Source of the DNA: Caryophanales bacterium
GTDB taxonomy: Bacteria; Bacillota; Bacilli; Exiguobacteriales; Exiguobacteriaceae
Reading direction: 5' to 3'
Length of the DNA stretch: 21,539 nucleotides
Assembly (NCBI GenBank): GCA_902362975.1
Contig: CABIYO010000044.1
Location: forward strand, 1-21,539
Below are positions 6,374-14,555 of the stretch, one piece after another; position 1 is the first letter of the stretch, and each line of letters opens with the position of its first letter. The notes beneath the pieces were generated by a model that saw nothing but the letters and a program-made list of their open reading frames with translations, was not told the DNA's origin and ran no database searches. Made by a program: the position numbers and the translations under genes.

Positions 6374-7498
6374 GTGAATCATATTACCGATCGGACAGCT
6401 TTAGAACATATCATAACAAATATGATTGAAACGGTGACGGAAAGTAAAGAGGAGATTGTCCGTATAACCGAAAGTTCTGCAGCTGAATATTCAGCAATTC
6501 AAAACGAGTTAAAAGAATTGACGGATAAAATCGAGTTCTACATCGAGGAGTCCGATCGACTCGACCGACTCGTGAAAGCTGCAAAGGCCAAGCTCGTTCA
6601 AGTCAGCAAAAAGTTTCATATACATAGTGAACAAGAAATTCGTGAAGCCTACGAACGGGCGAATCAAATGCAACTCGAGCGTTTTCTTGTTCAAAAAGAA
6701 GAGATGGCGGCACAGCAACGCCGGAACGACTTAGAGCGCCGTTTGCTCATCTTAGAGGATACGATCGAACGTGCCGAAAAGTTGATCGGTCGTGTGAGTG
6801 TCGTCTTGAACTTCTTACGGGATGACCTACAGCAAGAGTATTCGGACATGATGAAGAAGCAAGAGATGGCCATCGGCGTATTCGAAGCGGCCGAGCGCGA
6901 ACGGCGCCATCTCGCCCGCGAGATGCACGATGGTCCAGCGCAATCGCTTGCTCATATTTTGATACGGGCCGACCTGATTGAAAAGACGTTTGACAAACGA
7001 GGAAAAGACGAGGCGTTTGCCGAATTACATGAATTGAAAAAATTGATTCGTGGGGCACTCGTCGACGTCCGTCGTTTAATCTATGATTTACGTCCGATGT
7101 CGCTTGATGATTTAGGCTTTTTGCCGACGCTCGAGCGCTATCTCCATCAAACGGAGGAGTATACGGCGATCAAGACACGTCTCAACTATCGGGGGTCGCG
7201 TGCGCGATTACCGGAGAAACTAGAGATTAACGTGTTCCGTCTCGTTCAAGAATCGGTCCAAAATGCGATCAAGCATGCAAAAACAGCCGAAATCATCGTC
7301 AATGTCGAGCAGGCGAGTGATGTGATTCACATTCACGTCCGCGACTACGGTGTCGGGTTTGAGCCGAGCACGATTGGCGAAGAGTCGTTCGGGATTGTTG
7401 GAATGCGCGAACGAATTGAATTGGTGAACGGAAGCATCACCATCGACTCGGAAGTCGGCAAAGGGACGGTCGTCCGGATGTCGATTCCGATTCCGTGA
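6374..7498 (+). CDS. degS: Two-component sensor histidine kinase DegS
   Basis: A soluble cytoplasmic histidine kinase that phosphorylates DegU. No transmembrane segment is present. Residues about 5-165 form a long coiled-coil sensor region, as in Bacillus DegS. The HisKA_3 dimerisation domain carries [10 protein letters not shown] with the phospho-acceptor H185. The HATPase_c domain shows the N box around N297 ([11 protein letters not shown]), DYGVGF (324-329) and GIVGMRER (340-347). At 374 residues the length is usual. The start is GTG 6374 behind AGGGGATGG. It is followed by degU 22 bp downstream in one operon and is divergent from yvyE, the arrangement known from Bacillus, where DegS-DegU controls motility, competence, exoenzymes and biofilm. 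Confidence 0.96.
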   Translation: MNHITDRTALEHIITNMIETVTESKEEIVRITESSAAEYSAIQNELKELTDKIEFYIEESDRLDRLVKAAKAKLVQVSKKFHIHSEQEIREAYERANQMQLERFLVQKEEMAAQQRRNDLERRLLILEDTIERAEKLIGRVSVVLNFLRDDLQQEYSDMMKKQEMAIGVFEAAERERRHLAREMHDGPAQSLAHILIRADLIEKTFDKRGKDEAFAELHELKKLIRGALVDVRRLIYDLRPMSLDDLGFLPTLERYLHQTEEYTAIKTRLNYRGSRARLPEKLEINVFRLVQESVQNAIKHAKTAEIIVNVEQASDVIHIHVRDYGVGFEPSTIGEESFGIVGMRERIELVNGSITIDSEVGKGTVVRMSIPIP

Positions 7499-7520
7499 GA
7501 GAACAAGGGGGAAGACATAC

Positions 7521-8213
7521 ATGGAAATGACACAGACACGCATTGCAATCGTGGATGATCACGAACTGTTCCGTGAAGGATTGAAGCGGATTTTTGATTT
7601 AGAAGATGAATTTACGGTTGTGGCCGAAGGGCGCACGGGTCGCGAAGCCATCCGCATCGCGGGCGAGCAAAAACCGGAAATTTTGATTATGGATATCAAC
7701 ATGCCGGACATGAACGGGATCGAGGCGACAAAGCAACTGTCACTCCTATCACCAGACACACGTGTCCTCATTCTTTCAATCCATGATGATGAGTCGTATA
7801 TCACGCATGCGCTTGAAGCAGGGGCATCAGGTTTCTTGTTGAAAGAAGTCGCATCGACAGAATTGATCTCGGCAGTCCGTGCCGTCGCAAAAGATGGGGC
7901 GTACCTTCATCCGAAAGTGACGACGAACGTACTGAAGGAGTACCGTCGCCTCTTGCAATTCAAAGGGGAACAAGCGGGACGTGGCGTCGAGAGCCGTACG
8001 GATGACCCGGTCTATCAATTGTTGTCGCGCCGTGAAGTCGAGGTGTTACACCTTCTCGCAGACGGGCGCTCGAACCGAGACATCAGTGACATGCTCTTTA
8101 TCAGTGAGAAGACGGTTAAAAACCACGTCTCCTCCGTGCTTCGTAAAATGGACGTGAACGACCGGACGCAAGCCGTTGTGGATGCGATTCGCCGGGGTTG
8201 GGTCGAGATTTGA
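7521..8213 (+). CDS. degU: Response regulator DegU (NarL/LuxR type)
   Basis: The partner of DegS. The receiver domain covers about 7-122: the acidic pair in VDDHE (12-13), the phosphorylation site D58 in [12 protein letters not shown], the Thr/Ser position in LILSIHDD and Lys in FLLKE. A LuxR-type helix-turn-helix near 167-225 shows [15 protein letters not shown] and [17 protein letters not shown]. The 230-residue length matches Bacillus DegU, with two extra N-terminal residues. AAGGGGG precedes the ATG. In Bacillus, unphosphorylated DegU aids competence through comK while DegU-P drives exoenzymes and represses flagellar genes at high level, which ties this pair to the comF and flagellar genes downstream. 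Confidence 0.96.
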   Translation: MEMTQTRIAIVDDHELFREGLKRIFDLEDEFTVVAEGRTGREAIRIAGEQKPEILIMDINMPDMNGIEATKQLSLLSPDTRVLILSIHDDESYITHALEAGASGFLLKEVASTELISAVRAVAKDGAYLHPKVTTNVLKEYRRLLQFKGEQAGRGVESRTDDPVYQLLSRREVEVLHLLADGRSNRDISDMLFISEKTVKNHVSSVLRKMDVNDRTQAVVDAIRRGWVEI

Positions 8214-8241
8214 GCGTCACCCATGCTTTACCTCGTTTTTG

Positions 8242-8250
8242 TGTTACAAT
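8242..8250 (+). promoter_or_regulatory. Possible extended -10 promoter of degV
   Basis: TGTTACAAT: TACAAT at 8245-8250 with a TGn extension, about 55 bases before the degV start. No good -35 is seen. Confidence 0.4.
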
Positions 8251-8303
8251 ATGGAATGGAATCCTAACATAAAAAATGAAACGACGTAAAGTGAGGATAT
8301 AGT

Positions 8304-9152
8304 ATGGGAAACATTGCGATTTTAACCGACAGTACCGCCTATCTGTCGGATGATTTTTTGGCGCAACATGACGTCCATGTCGCACCACTCAGTGTCATCT
8401 TCGATGGCGTGTCGTACCGCGAGTCGATTGACATGTCGACCGAGGCGTTTTATGAGCGTATCGAGGCGGGTAACCTGCCGACGACGTCGCAACCGGTCAT
8501 CGGTGAGACGGTCGAATTGATTGAGAGCTTGCCGGACGATGTGACGGACGTGATTGCCATCACGCTCTCCAGTGGAATCAGCGGAACGTACCAATCGATG
8601 GTCGCGCTAAATGACATGGTTGATGTGACGGTTCATGCGTTTGACTCCGAGATTTCGTGTATGCCGCAAGCGTTCATGGTCGAAGAGGCCATTCACCTAC
8701 GTGACAACGGGGCGACACCAGAAGAAATCATCGCCCGACTTGAAACGGTCCGTGATTCGATTCGTGCGTACTTCGTCGTCGATGACCTCGACCATTTGCA
8801 ACGCGGTGGACGGTTGAGCGCGGCGCAAGCGCTCGTCGGATCGTTCTTGCAAATCAAGCCGGTCCTTCATTTCCAGGATAAATTGATCGTCCCGTTCGAG
8901 AAGATTCGGACATACAAGAAGGCTGTACGCCGAATCGAAGAGATGATGGACGAATCGATTGCCGGGGACGGTGAAGGTTACTGCATCGGCGTCATTCACG
9001 CCAACTGCCCGGAGCGTCAGGCGGAAGAGATCGCTTCGATAAAACAGAAGTTCCCGAAAGCACACATCTCGGGAAGCCATTTCGGTCCCGTCATCGGAAC
9101 GCATCTCGGACCTGGTGCAATCGGCATCACGTGGTATCGTCGCGAATGGTAA
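8304..9152 (+). CDS. degV: DegV family fatty-acid-binding protein
   Basis: A 282-residue cytoplasmic DegV-family protein (PF02645). Members bind a fatty acid between two domains, and some act as the FakB subunit of fatty-acid kinase. Family motifs are ILTDSTAYL near the start, TTSQP near residue 60, SSGISGTYQS near 95-104 (ligand carboxylate site), LDHLQRGGRLS near 163, and GCIGVIHANC plus the C-terminal GTHLGPGAIG segment. Length is typical. GTGAGGATATAG precedes the ATG. It follows degU, as yviA (degV) does in Bacillus subtilis as I recall it. There is no evidence it belongs to DegS-DegU signalling beyond location and name, and no fakA is in view. Confidence 0.93.
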   Translation: MGNIAILTDSTAYLSDDFLAQHDVHVAPLSVIFDGVSYRESIDMSTEAFYERIEAGNLPTTSQPVIGETVELIESLPDDVTDVIAITLSSGISGTYQSMVALNDMVDVTVHAFDSEISCMPQAFMVEEAIHLRDNGATPEEIIARLETVRDSIRAYFVVDDLDHLQRGGRLSAAQALVGSFLQIKPVLHFQDKLIVPFEKIRTYKKAVRRIEEMMDESIAGDGEGYCIGVIHANCPERQAEEIASIKQKFPKAHISGSHFGPVIGTHLGPGAIGITWYRREW

Positions 9153-9156
9153 GAGA

Positions 9157-9182
9157 GACGACCGTCTAAGGTCGTCTTTTTC
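9157..9182 (+). terminator. Rho-independent terminator after degV
   Basis: GACGACC 9157-9163, loop GTCTAA, GGTCGTC 9170-9176, then TTTTT. It ends only 18 bases before treR, leaving little room for a treR promoter. Confidence 0.9.
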
Positions 9183-9200
9183 AATGGAGGAGGGAATGTG

Positions 9201-9908
9201 ATGGCGAAATATCGCCAAATCTTTGAGCGACTGGCAGAAGAGATGCGAAATGGAACAAGACCCGCTGACTCAAAGCTTCCGTCTGAGACCGAGTTGATGC
9301 ATCAGTTCGAGGCCAGCCGGGGAACCGTCCGGAAAGCGCTCGATCTGTTACAGGAAAACGGGTATGTAAGGAAACATCATGGAAAAGGCGTGTTCGTATT
9401 GAAACGGGACCAGATCGAGTTTCAATTCAACGGCATCGTCAGTTTCTCAGAAGTGTACGCGAGCATGCTCGGTCGTTCTATTCAGACCCACGTCGCTTCG
9501 TTTGAAGAGATGGAGGCCCCGACTTGGCTTGCCGAACGGATGAATTTGGCCGCAGGGACGCATGTGTTTCGCATCGAACGCGTTCGGAACTTTGACGGGG
9601 AGAACGTCATCTTAGATATCAACTATTTCGTCAAAGACCTCGTCCCTGGATTAACAGAAGAGATTGCGGCTCGTTCGATTTATGAATATATCGAAGGAGA
9701 GCTCGGTCTACAGATCAGCTATGCCAAACGAAAGATTGCGGCGGAAGACGTGACGGAACTCGACCGGAAGCGGCTCGACTTGCATGATTACGAATATGTC
9801 ATCGTCATCACGAATGATACGTTCTCATATGAAGGACAACAATTTGAATACACGGAATCGCGTCACCGCTTGGACAAGTTCCAGTTCAGTGACGTCGCCC
9901 GTAGGTAA
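9201..9908 (+). CDS. treR: Trehalose operon repressor TreR (GntR family, UTRA domain)
   Basis: A transcription factor of the GntR/HutC subfamily whose effector in Bacillus TreR is trehalose 6-phosphate. The N-terminal winged helix (about 1-70) shows LPSETELMHQFEASRGTVRKAL and the KHHGKGVFV wing. The UTRA ligand domain spans about 90-230, with FRIERVRN, DINYFVKDLVPGL, EYIEGELGLQISYAKRKI and a C-terminal EYTESRHRLDKFQF. At 235 residues the length is usual. GGAGGAGGG lies 6 bases before ATG 9201; GTG 9198 is an alternative start. It precedes treB-treA instead of following it as in Bacillus subtilis, and two operators stand directly downstream. Transcription probably relies on read-through of the degV terminator or on a promoter inside degV. 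Confidence 0.93.
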   Translation: MAKYRQIFERLAEEMRNGTRPADSKLPSETELMHQFEASRGTVRKALDLLQENGYVRKHHGKGVFVLKRDQIEFQFNGIVSFSEVYASMLGRSIQTHVASFEEMEAPTWLAERMNLAAGTHVFRIERVRNFDGENVILDINYFVKDLVPGLTEEIAARSIYEYIEGELGLQISYAKRKIAAEDVTELDRKRLDLHDYEYVIVITNDTFSYEGQQFEYTESRHRLDKFQFSDVARR

Positions 9909-9937
9909 ACCTCTTTCGTACAGGAAGAGGTTTTTTG
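9907..9937 (+). terminator. Rho-independent terminator after treR
   Basis: AAACCTCTT 9907-9915 pairs with AAGAGGTTT 9925-9933 over a 9-base loop, then a T run. The left arm starts inside the treR stop codon. Confidence 0.9.
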
Positions 9938-9998
9938 TTTGATTGCAGGCGAGATAGGGGAATTTTGACAATATAGAAGACGTAAAACCTCCACATTC

Positions 9999-10016
9999 AA
10001 CTTGTCTATATAAGTT
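9999..10016. promoter_or_regulatory. tre operator 1
   Basis: AACTTGTCTATATAAGTT, an 18-bp dyad directly upstream of the treB -35. It differs by one base from operator 2, 26 bp downstream. Confidence 0.75.
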
Positions 10017-10017
10017 G

Positions 10018-10047
10018 TTGACTTAACTTATCTATATAAGTTATACT
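10018..10047 (+). promoter_or_regulatory. Sigma-A promoter of treB-treA
   Basis: -35 TTGACT (10018-10023), 18-bp spacer, -10 TATACT (10042-10047). Operator 2 fills the spacer almost exactly, so repressor and polymerase must compete. Confidence 0.8.
10025..10042. promoter_or_regulatory. tre operator 2
   Basis: AACTTATCTATATAAGTT: arms AACTTAT and ATAAGTT around a 4-base centre. It lies between -35 and -10. The likely ligand is TreR, encoded next to it. Confidence 0.78.
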
Positions 10048-10062
10048 TTGTTTGTACTCATA

Positions 10063-10076
10063 AGTAACCGTTTTCA
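10063..10076 (-). promoter_or_regulatory. cre (CcpA) site downstream of the treB transcription start
   Basis: On the minus strand TGAAAACGGTTACT, 13 of 14 matches to TGWAANCGNTNWCA, in the treB leader. This position suits CcpA as a roadblock, so glucose repression of trehalose uptake is expected. Confidence 0.65.
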
Positions 10077-10109
10077 TTTAAAGTTTTTAAACAAAGGAGG
10101 ACATTCAAC

Positions 10110-11558
10110 ATGAAGGCAGATTATCGTCAAATTGCCGCTGAAATCTTAGACGCAATCGGCGGCAAAGACAACGTGGACAAGGCCGCACACTGTGTGACAC
10201 GTCTTCGTCTCTCCCTCAAAGACCAGTCAAAAGTCGATGAGGCACGTGTGAAAGAAGTCGATCTCGTCAAAGGGGCGTTCGAGAACTCGGGCGTGTATCA
10301 AATCGTCATCGGAGCCGGCGATGTCGATCGCGTCTATGCCGAGTTCATCAAACTCGCAGGACTTGAGGCGGCGACGGTCGCCGAGGTCAAATCAGCAGGC
10401 GGCAAAAAAATGAATCCGCTTCAAAAACTCGTCAAAGTCTTCTCTGACGTCTTTATGCCAATCATTCCAGCCATCATCGTGGCCGGTCTCCTCATGGGGA
10501 TTAACAACTTACTCGCTTCGGAAGGTCTCTTCATCGACGGAAAGACGCTCATCGAGGCGTATCCGAACTTACAAGGACTTTGGGACCTCATCAACATGAT
10601 GGCGAACACGTCATTCGTCTTCTTACCGGCACTCGTCGGATGGTCAGCGACGAAACGTTTCGGTGGAAGCGAAGTGCTCGGGATCGTCATGGGTCTCTTG
10701 CTTGTCCACCCGGACCTCTTGAACGCTTGGGGCTACGGGACAGCAGCACTTGAAGGAGAGGTACCGACATTCGATATCCTCGGACTCTTCGAAATTGAGA
10801 AAGTCGGCTACCAAGGTCAAATCTTGCCGGTTCTCGCCGCTGCCTATATCTTGAGCCAAATTGAAATGTTCTTGAAAAAACGTGTACCGAATGCGATTCA
10901 ACTCTTGGTCGTTCCAATTACGACGATCGTCGTCACTGGATTCCTTGCACTCGCAATCGTTGGACCGGTCACTCGTGGAATCGGGAACGTGATCGCGACA
11001 GGACTCGTCAACACATTTGAAGCCGTACCGGTCGTCGGGGCGCTCCTCTTCGGATTGTTCTACGCGCCGCTCGTCGTCACCGGGATGCACCACTTGTTTA
11101 TCGCCATCGACCTTCAGTTGATCGCCGATACAGGCGGTACGTTCATCTGGCCGATGATCGCACTCTCGAATATCGCGCAAGGTTCGGCTGCACTCGCGAT
11201 GTTCTTCGTCTACAAGCACAACGCGAAACAAAAGAGCATGGCATCGACTTCAGCCATCTCGGCTTACTTCGGAATCACAGAGCCGGCCATGTTCGGGGTC
11301 AACTTACCAAATAAATTCCCGTTCTATTCAGCGATGATCGGGTCAGCGATCGCAGCCATTTTCATCACATTGAATGATGTGCAAGCAATCGCAATCGGTG
11401 TCGGAGGACTCCCTGGATTCCTCTCTATCTTCACAGACAAAATCATCCTCTTCATCGTCGGCATGGTCATCGCGATCATCGTGCCGTTCGCGCTTACGTT
11501 CATCTTGTCGAAGCGCTACATGAAAAAAGGTGAACTCGAAGAAAATAAAGTCGCATAA
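10110..11558 (+). CDS. treB: Trehalose-specific PTS enzyme IIBC
   Basis: The membrane permease of the phosphotransferase system that imports trehalose and phosphorylates it to trehalose 6-phosphate. The EIIB domain (about 1-85) carries the phospho-cysteine C28 in CVTRLRL. The EIIC domain (about 110-475) has about ten hydrophobic helices, the GMHHLF motif and ITEPAMFG, typical of the glucose/sucrose superfamily. No EIIA domain is fused at the C-terminus, so an EIIA (usually EIIA-Glc) from elsewhere is needed. At 482 residues the length is usual. AAAGGAGG precedes the ATG. TreR next door, tre operators in the promoter and treA downstream make trehalose a safer substrate than sucrose. Confidence 0.93.
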   Translation: MKADYRQIAAEILDAIGGKDNVDKAAHCVTRLRLSLKDQSKVDEARVKEVDLVKGAFENSGVYQIVIGAGDVDRVYAEFIKLAGLEAATVAEVKSAGGKKMNPLQKLVKVFSDVFMPIIPAIIVAGLLMGINNLLASEGLFIDGKTLIEAYPNLQGLWDLINMMANTSFVFLPALVGWSATKRFGGSEVLGIVMGLLLVHPDLLNAWGYGTAALEGEVPTFDILGLFEIEKVGYQGQILPVLAAAYILSQIEMFLKKRVPNAIQLLVVPITTIVVTGFLALAIVGPVTRGIGNVIATGLVNTFEAVPVVGALLFGLFYAPLVVTGMHHLFIAIDLQLIADTGGTFIWPMIALSNIAQGSAALAMFFVYKHNAKQKSMASTSAISAYFGITEPAMFGVNLPNKFPFYSAMIGSAIAAIFITLNDVQAIAIGVGGLPGFLSIFTDKIILFIVGMVIAIIVPFALTFILSKRYMKKGELEENKVA

Positions 11559-11572
11559 GCATTGACTCGGGA

Positions 11573-11600
11573 GGGAGGGACGGCAGTTCTTCCCTCTTTC
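11573..11600 (+). terminator. Weak hairpin between treB and treA
   Basis: GAGGGA 11575-11580 pairs with TCCCTC 11591-11596 over a 10-base loop, followed by TTTCTTATT. It may partly terminate transcription or set the treB:treA mRNA ratio. Confidence 0.35.
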
Positions 11601-11639
11601 TTATTGAAATGAAAACTCTTACAAAAGGAGATGTCGTTG

Positions 11640-13274
11640 ATGACACAGAAAAATTGGCGCAAATCGGTCGTCTATCAAATTTACCCGAAAAGCTTTTACA
11701 GTCCGGAAGGGAAAGCGACCGGATCGATCAAAGGGGTGACGGCGAAGCTGGATTACTTGGCGGAACTCGGCATCGAATACATTTGGATGACGCCTGTCTA
11801 TCAGTCACCTCAACACGACAACGGCTATGACGTGAGTGATTACTATGCCATCGACCCGTCTTACGGCACGATGGAAGACCTCGATGAATTGATCCGTGAA
11901 GCAGAGGCGCGAGGCATCGGCCTCATGATGGACATCGTCGTCAACCACTCGTCGACCGAGCACGAATGGTTCCAAAAATCATTGGCGAGAGACGAGCGGT
12001 ACCGTGACTACTACATCTGGCGCGACGAACCGACGAACTGGAAATCGAAGTTCGGCGGAAGCGCGTGGGAATATGATGAGAAGAGAGGGCAATATTATCT
12101 CCACCTGTTCGACGTGACCCAGGCCGACCTGAACTGGGAGAATGAACAGATGCGTAAGGACGTTTACGAGATGATGCGGTTCTGGCGAGAGAAAGGAATC
12201 AAAGGATTCCGTCTCGACGTCATCAACCTCATTTCAAAAGACCAGAACTTCCCGGAAGACGAGTCGGATGGGCGCAAGTTCTATACGGACGGTCCACGCA
12301 TCCACGAATATTTAAAAGAGATGAACCGGGAAGTATTTGACGGGCACGACGTCATCACGGTCGGGGAGATGTCTTCGACGACGCTCGACCATTGCGTCCG
12401 CTATTCAAACCCGGACGAGAACGAGCTCAACATGACGTTCAGCTTCCACCACTTGAAAGTCGACTACCCGAACGGGGAAAAGTTCGTCGCGGCACCGTTC
12501 GATTTCATTCAATTGAAAGACATCATGTCGACGTGGCAACGCGGGATGCACGGGAAGGGATGGAACGCCATCTTCTGGTGCAACCATGACCAACCGCGCG
12601 TCGTCAGCCGTTTCGGCAACGACACGAACTATCGCGTCGAGAGCGCGAAGATGCTCGCGACCGTGCTCCATGGCCTTCAAGGGACACCGTATATCTATCA
12701 AGGGGAAGAGATTGGGATGACGAATCCTAGCTTCGATTCGCTCGATGAATATCGAGATATCGAGACGCTCAACATCTACAAGTTGAAGCGGGAAGAGGGC
12801 GTGTCGCACGAAGACATGATGGCCGCCATCAAACAGAAGTCACGCGACAACTCACGGACGCCGATGCAGTGGGATGCGACGACGAATGCCGGCTTCACGA
12901 GCGGCACGCCGTGGATCAACGTGGCACCGAACTATAAGGACGTGAACGTCGAGGCGGCACTCCGTGACCCGAACTCGGTGTTCTACCACTACAAACACTT
13001 GATTGCATTACGAAAAGAACTTGACGTCTTGACGGATGGGGACTACACGCTTCTCACGCCTGATTCGTTAGACGTTTGGGCATATACACGGAAGACCGAC
13101 CGCGAGGAACTCCTCGTCGTCGCCAACTTCTATGGAACGGAAACGACGTACACGATTCCGGAAGGGTTCGAGCAGGGGAATGTCGTCAGCCATAACTATG
13201 ACGTGCCTGAGCTCGACGGGACGACGTTGTCCCTTCGTCCGTACGAGGCGATCATGTTCTATAAACAGATTTAA
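11640..13274 (+). CDS. treA: Alpha,alpha-phosphotrehalase (trehalose-6-phosphate hydrolase, GH13)
   Basis: A cytoplasmic glycoside hydrolase of family 13 that splits trehalose 6-phosphate into glucose and glucose 6-phosphate. The (beta/alpha)8 barrel shows YQIYPKSF near the start, MDIVVNHSS (97-105), the nucleophile D193 in GFRLDVINL, the acid/base E243 in TVGEMSS and the transition-state stabiliser D317 in FWCNHDQPR. A beta-sandwich domain follows from about 460. At 544 residues the length matches TreA/TreC. I chose ATG 11640 since AAAAGGAG lies 9 bases upstream; ATG 11631 directly abuts that site. It is second in the treB-treA operon. Oligo-1,6-glucosidase is a close relative, but PTS context favours the phosphorylated substrate. 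Confidence 0.93.
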   Translation: MTQKNWRKSVVYQIYPKSFYSPEGKATGSIKGVTAKLDYLAELGIEYIWMTPVYQSPQHDNGYDVSDYYAIDPSYGTMEDLDELIREAEARGIGLMMDIVVNHSSTEHEWFQKSLARDERYRDYYIWRDEPTNWKSKFGGSAWEYDEKRGQYYLHLFDVTQADLNWENEQMRKDVYEMMRFWREKGIKGFRLDVINLISKDQNFPEDESDGRKFYTDGPRIHEYLKEMNREVFDGHDVITVGEMSSTTLDHCVRYSNPDENELNMTFSFHHLKVDYPNGEKFVAAPFDFIQLKDIMSTWQRGMHGKGWNAIFWCNHDQPRVVSRFGNDTNYRVESAKMLATVLHGLQGTPYIYQGEEIGMTNPSFDSLDEYRDIETLNIYKLKREEGVSHEDMMAAIKQKSRDNSRTPMQWDATTNAGFTSGTPWINVAPNYKDVNVEAALRDPNSVFYHYKHLIALRKELDVLTDGDYTLLTPDSLDVWAYTRKTDREELLVVANFYGTETTYTIPEGFEQGNVVSHNYDVPELDGTTLSLRPYEAIMFYKQI

Positions 13275-13279
13275 CAGGT

Positions 13280-13310
13280 AGGACCCGACGAAAGCGTCGG
13301 GTCCTTATTT
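13280..13310 (+). terminator. Rho-independent terminator of the tre operon
   Basis: GGACCCGACG 13281-13290, tetraloop AAAG, CGTCGGGTCC 13295-13304, then TTATTT. Confidence 0.93.
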
Positions 13311-13397
13311 GTGTAGTCGACCTATGTTGTTTTAGATAAGTCGAATCGCATTTATATAGCCGTTTTGGTAGCGTGAGGACAAAAAAGGAGTCAGGTT

Positions 13398-14555
13398 ATG
13401 GGAGAACTCATTGTCGCTCAGACAGGGAAACGGGCCATTCGCTTCGGCATCTGCCAACGCTGTCTCAGCACGAACGTCCGGACGTTCACCTGTCATCATG
13501 GAAGTTGTGCCTATTGTCGAAATTGTCTATACCTTGGGCGTGTCTGTCGATGTGATTTTCTACAAGAGCGGAACATCACGACATCACTTGAAACGACCGA
13601 ACTGACGATGCCGTTCGAGCTCGCCCCCGACCAAACACGGGTCGCAAATCAATTGCTCACGTGGTGGGACGGACGGAAGACGGGGCTCGTGCATGCGGTA
13701 TGCGGCGCCGGGAAGACGGAGATGACGTTCCCTGTGATTGAGCGGGTCGTGAATGCAGGGAAGCGGGTATTGATCGTGTCCCCGAGGAAAGACGTCGCCA
13801 TCGAATGGGTCGAACGGCTCGAACGAGCATTCACCGTGCCTGTCACGAGGCGATACGGGGGTGGGGAGAAAGACTCCGTCGGGATGATCACGGTGGCGAC
13901 CGCGCCGTTACTCCTGAATATCCGGGACGTCTTCGATTATGTACTCGTCGATGAGTCCGATGCTTTCCCGTTTGCCTTTGACATCGCGTTATGGAATACG
14001 ATTCGACGGGTCGGGAGAGGGGTCTTCTTGTTCATCACGGCAACCCCGACCGTTTGGCAACAGATGTTTCCGACGGTTCATCTGTCGCGGCGCTATCACG
14101 GATTTGATTTGCCGGTCCCGACACTTGTCAAACATTCCGACGAACGAATCGTAGAGTTCTGTCGACGTCACGCCTTGAAACCTCGTCTCTTGTTCGTGCC
14201 GACGAAGCCTGATTTGGAGCGGTATCGCGAGACGTTAGAAGATGCGGGACTCACCTGTCGGGCGGTATCGGCCGAAACTGAGGAGCGGACCGACGCCCTT
14301 CACTGGCTTCAACAGACGAACGGCGTCGTCCTTGCGACCTCGATTTGGGAGCGGGGGATGACGGTTCGGGATGTACAGGTCGGGGTACTCGAGAGCGAAC
14401 ATCGGCTCTTCTCGACACGAGGGCTCATTCAGATGGCAGGTCGGGCGGGGCGAAAACCGGACGCGCCGACAGGAGAGGTCTGTTTCTTTTACAAGGAGCG
14501 GACGTTTCGTCAAGATGTTGCCATCCGGAAAATCAAGGAGGCGAATCGACGATGA
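13398..14555 (+). CDS. comFA: Competence DNA helicase/translocase ComFA
   Basis: A DEAD-like superfamily-2 ATPase thought to pull single-stranded DNA through the ComEC channel during transformation. The N-terminus has a zinc-binding cluster of cysteines (19, 22, 32, 37, 40, 43, 50, 52). Then come Walker A GAGKT (103-107), Walker B DESD (185-188), motif III TATPT (214-218) and motif VI QMAGRAGR (345-352). At 385 residues it is somewhat shorter than Bacillus ComFA (about 460 as I recall), with a compact N-terminus. AAAAAAGGAG precedes the ATG. It overlaps comFC by 4 bases. A possible weak promoter (TTTAGA near 13333, TATATA near 13355) lies upstream. No comFB follows, unlike Bacillus subtilis. 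Confidence 0.94.
   Translation: MGELIVAQTGKRAIRFGICQRCLSTNVRTFTCHHGSCAYCRNCLYLGRVCRCDFLQERNITTSLETTELTMPFELAPDQTRVANQLLTWWDGRKTGLVHAVCGAGKTEMTFPVIERVVNAGKRVLIVSPRKDVAIEWVERLERAFTVPVTRRYGGGEKDSVGMITVATAPLLLNIRDVFDYVLVDESDAFPFAFDIALWNTIRRVGRGVFLFITATPTVWQQMFPTVHLSRRYHGFDLPVPTLVKHSDERIVEFCRRHALKPRLLFVPTKPDLERYRETLEDAGLTCRAVSAETEERTDALHWLQQTNGVVLATSIWERGMTVRDVQVGVLESEHRLFSTRGLIQMAGRAGRKPDAPTGEVCFFYKERTFRQDVAIRKIKEANRR

Noticed and set aside
10644..11231. A 195-codon minus-strand open frame opposite treB
   Set aside because: It lies wholly within a clear PTS EIIC gene and shows the charged composition expected of an antisense shadow.
11609..11830. A 73-codon frame overlapping the treA start
   Set aside because: It is out of frame with treA, has no family resemblance and is explained by the treA coding sequence.
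14345..14551. An upstream extension of the comFC frame
   Set aside because: It is fully inside comFA in another frame, and the ATG at 14552 has AAGGAGG and begins with the conserved CxxC motif.
13555..14552. Missing comFB as a sign of deletion
   Set aside because: comFB is absent from many comF operons, and the comFA-comFC overlap is clean, so no damage is implied.
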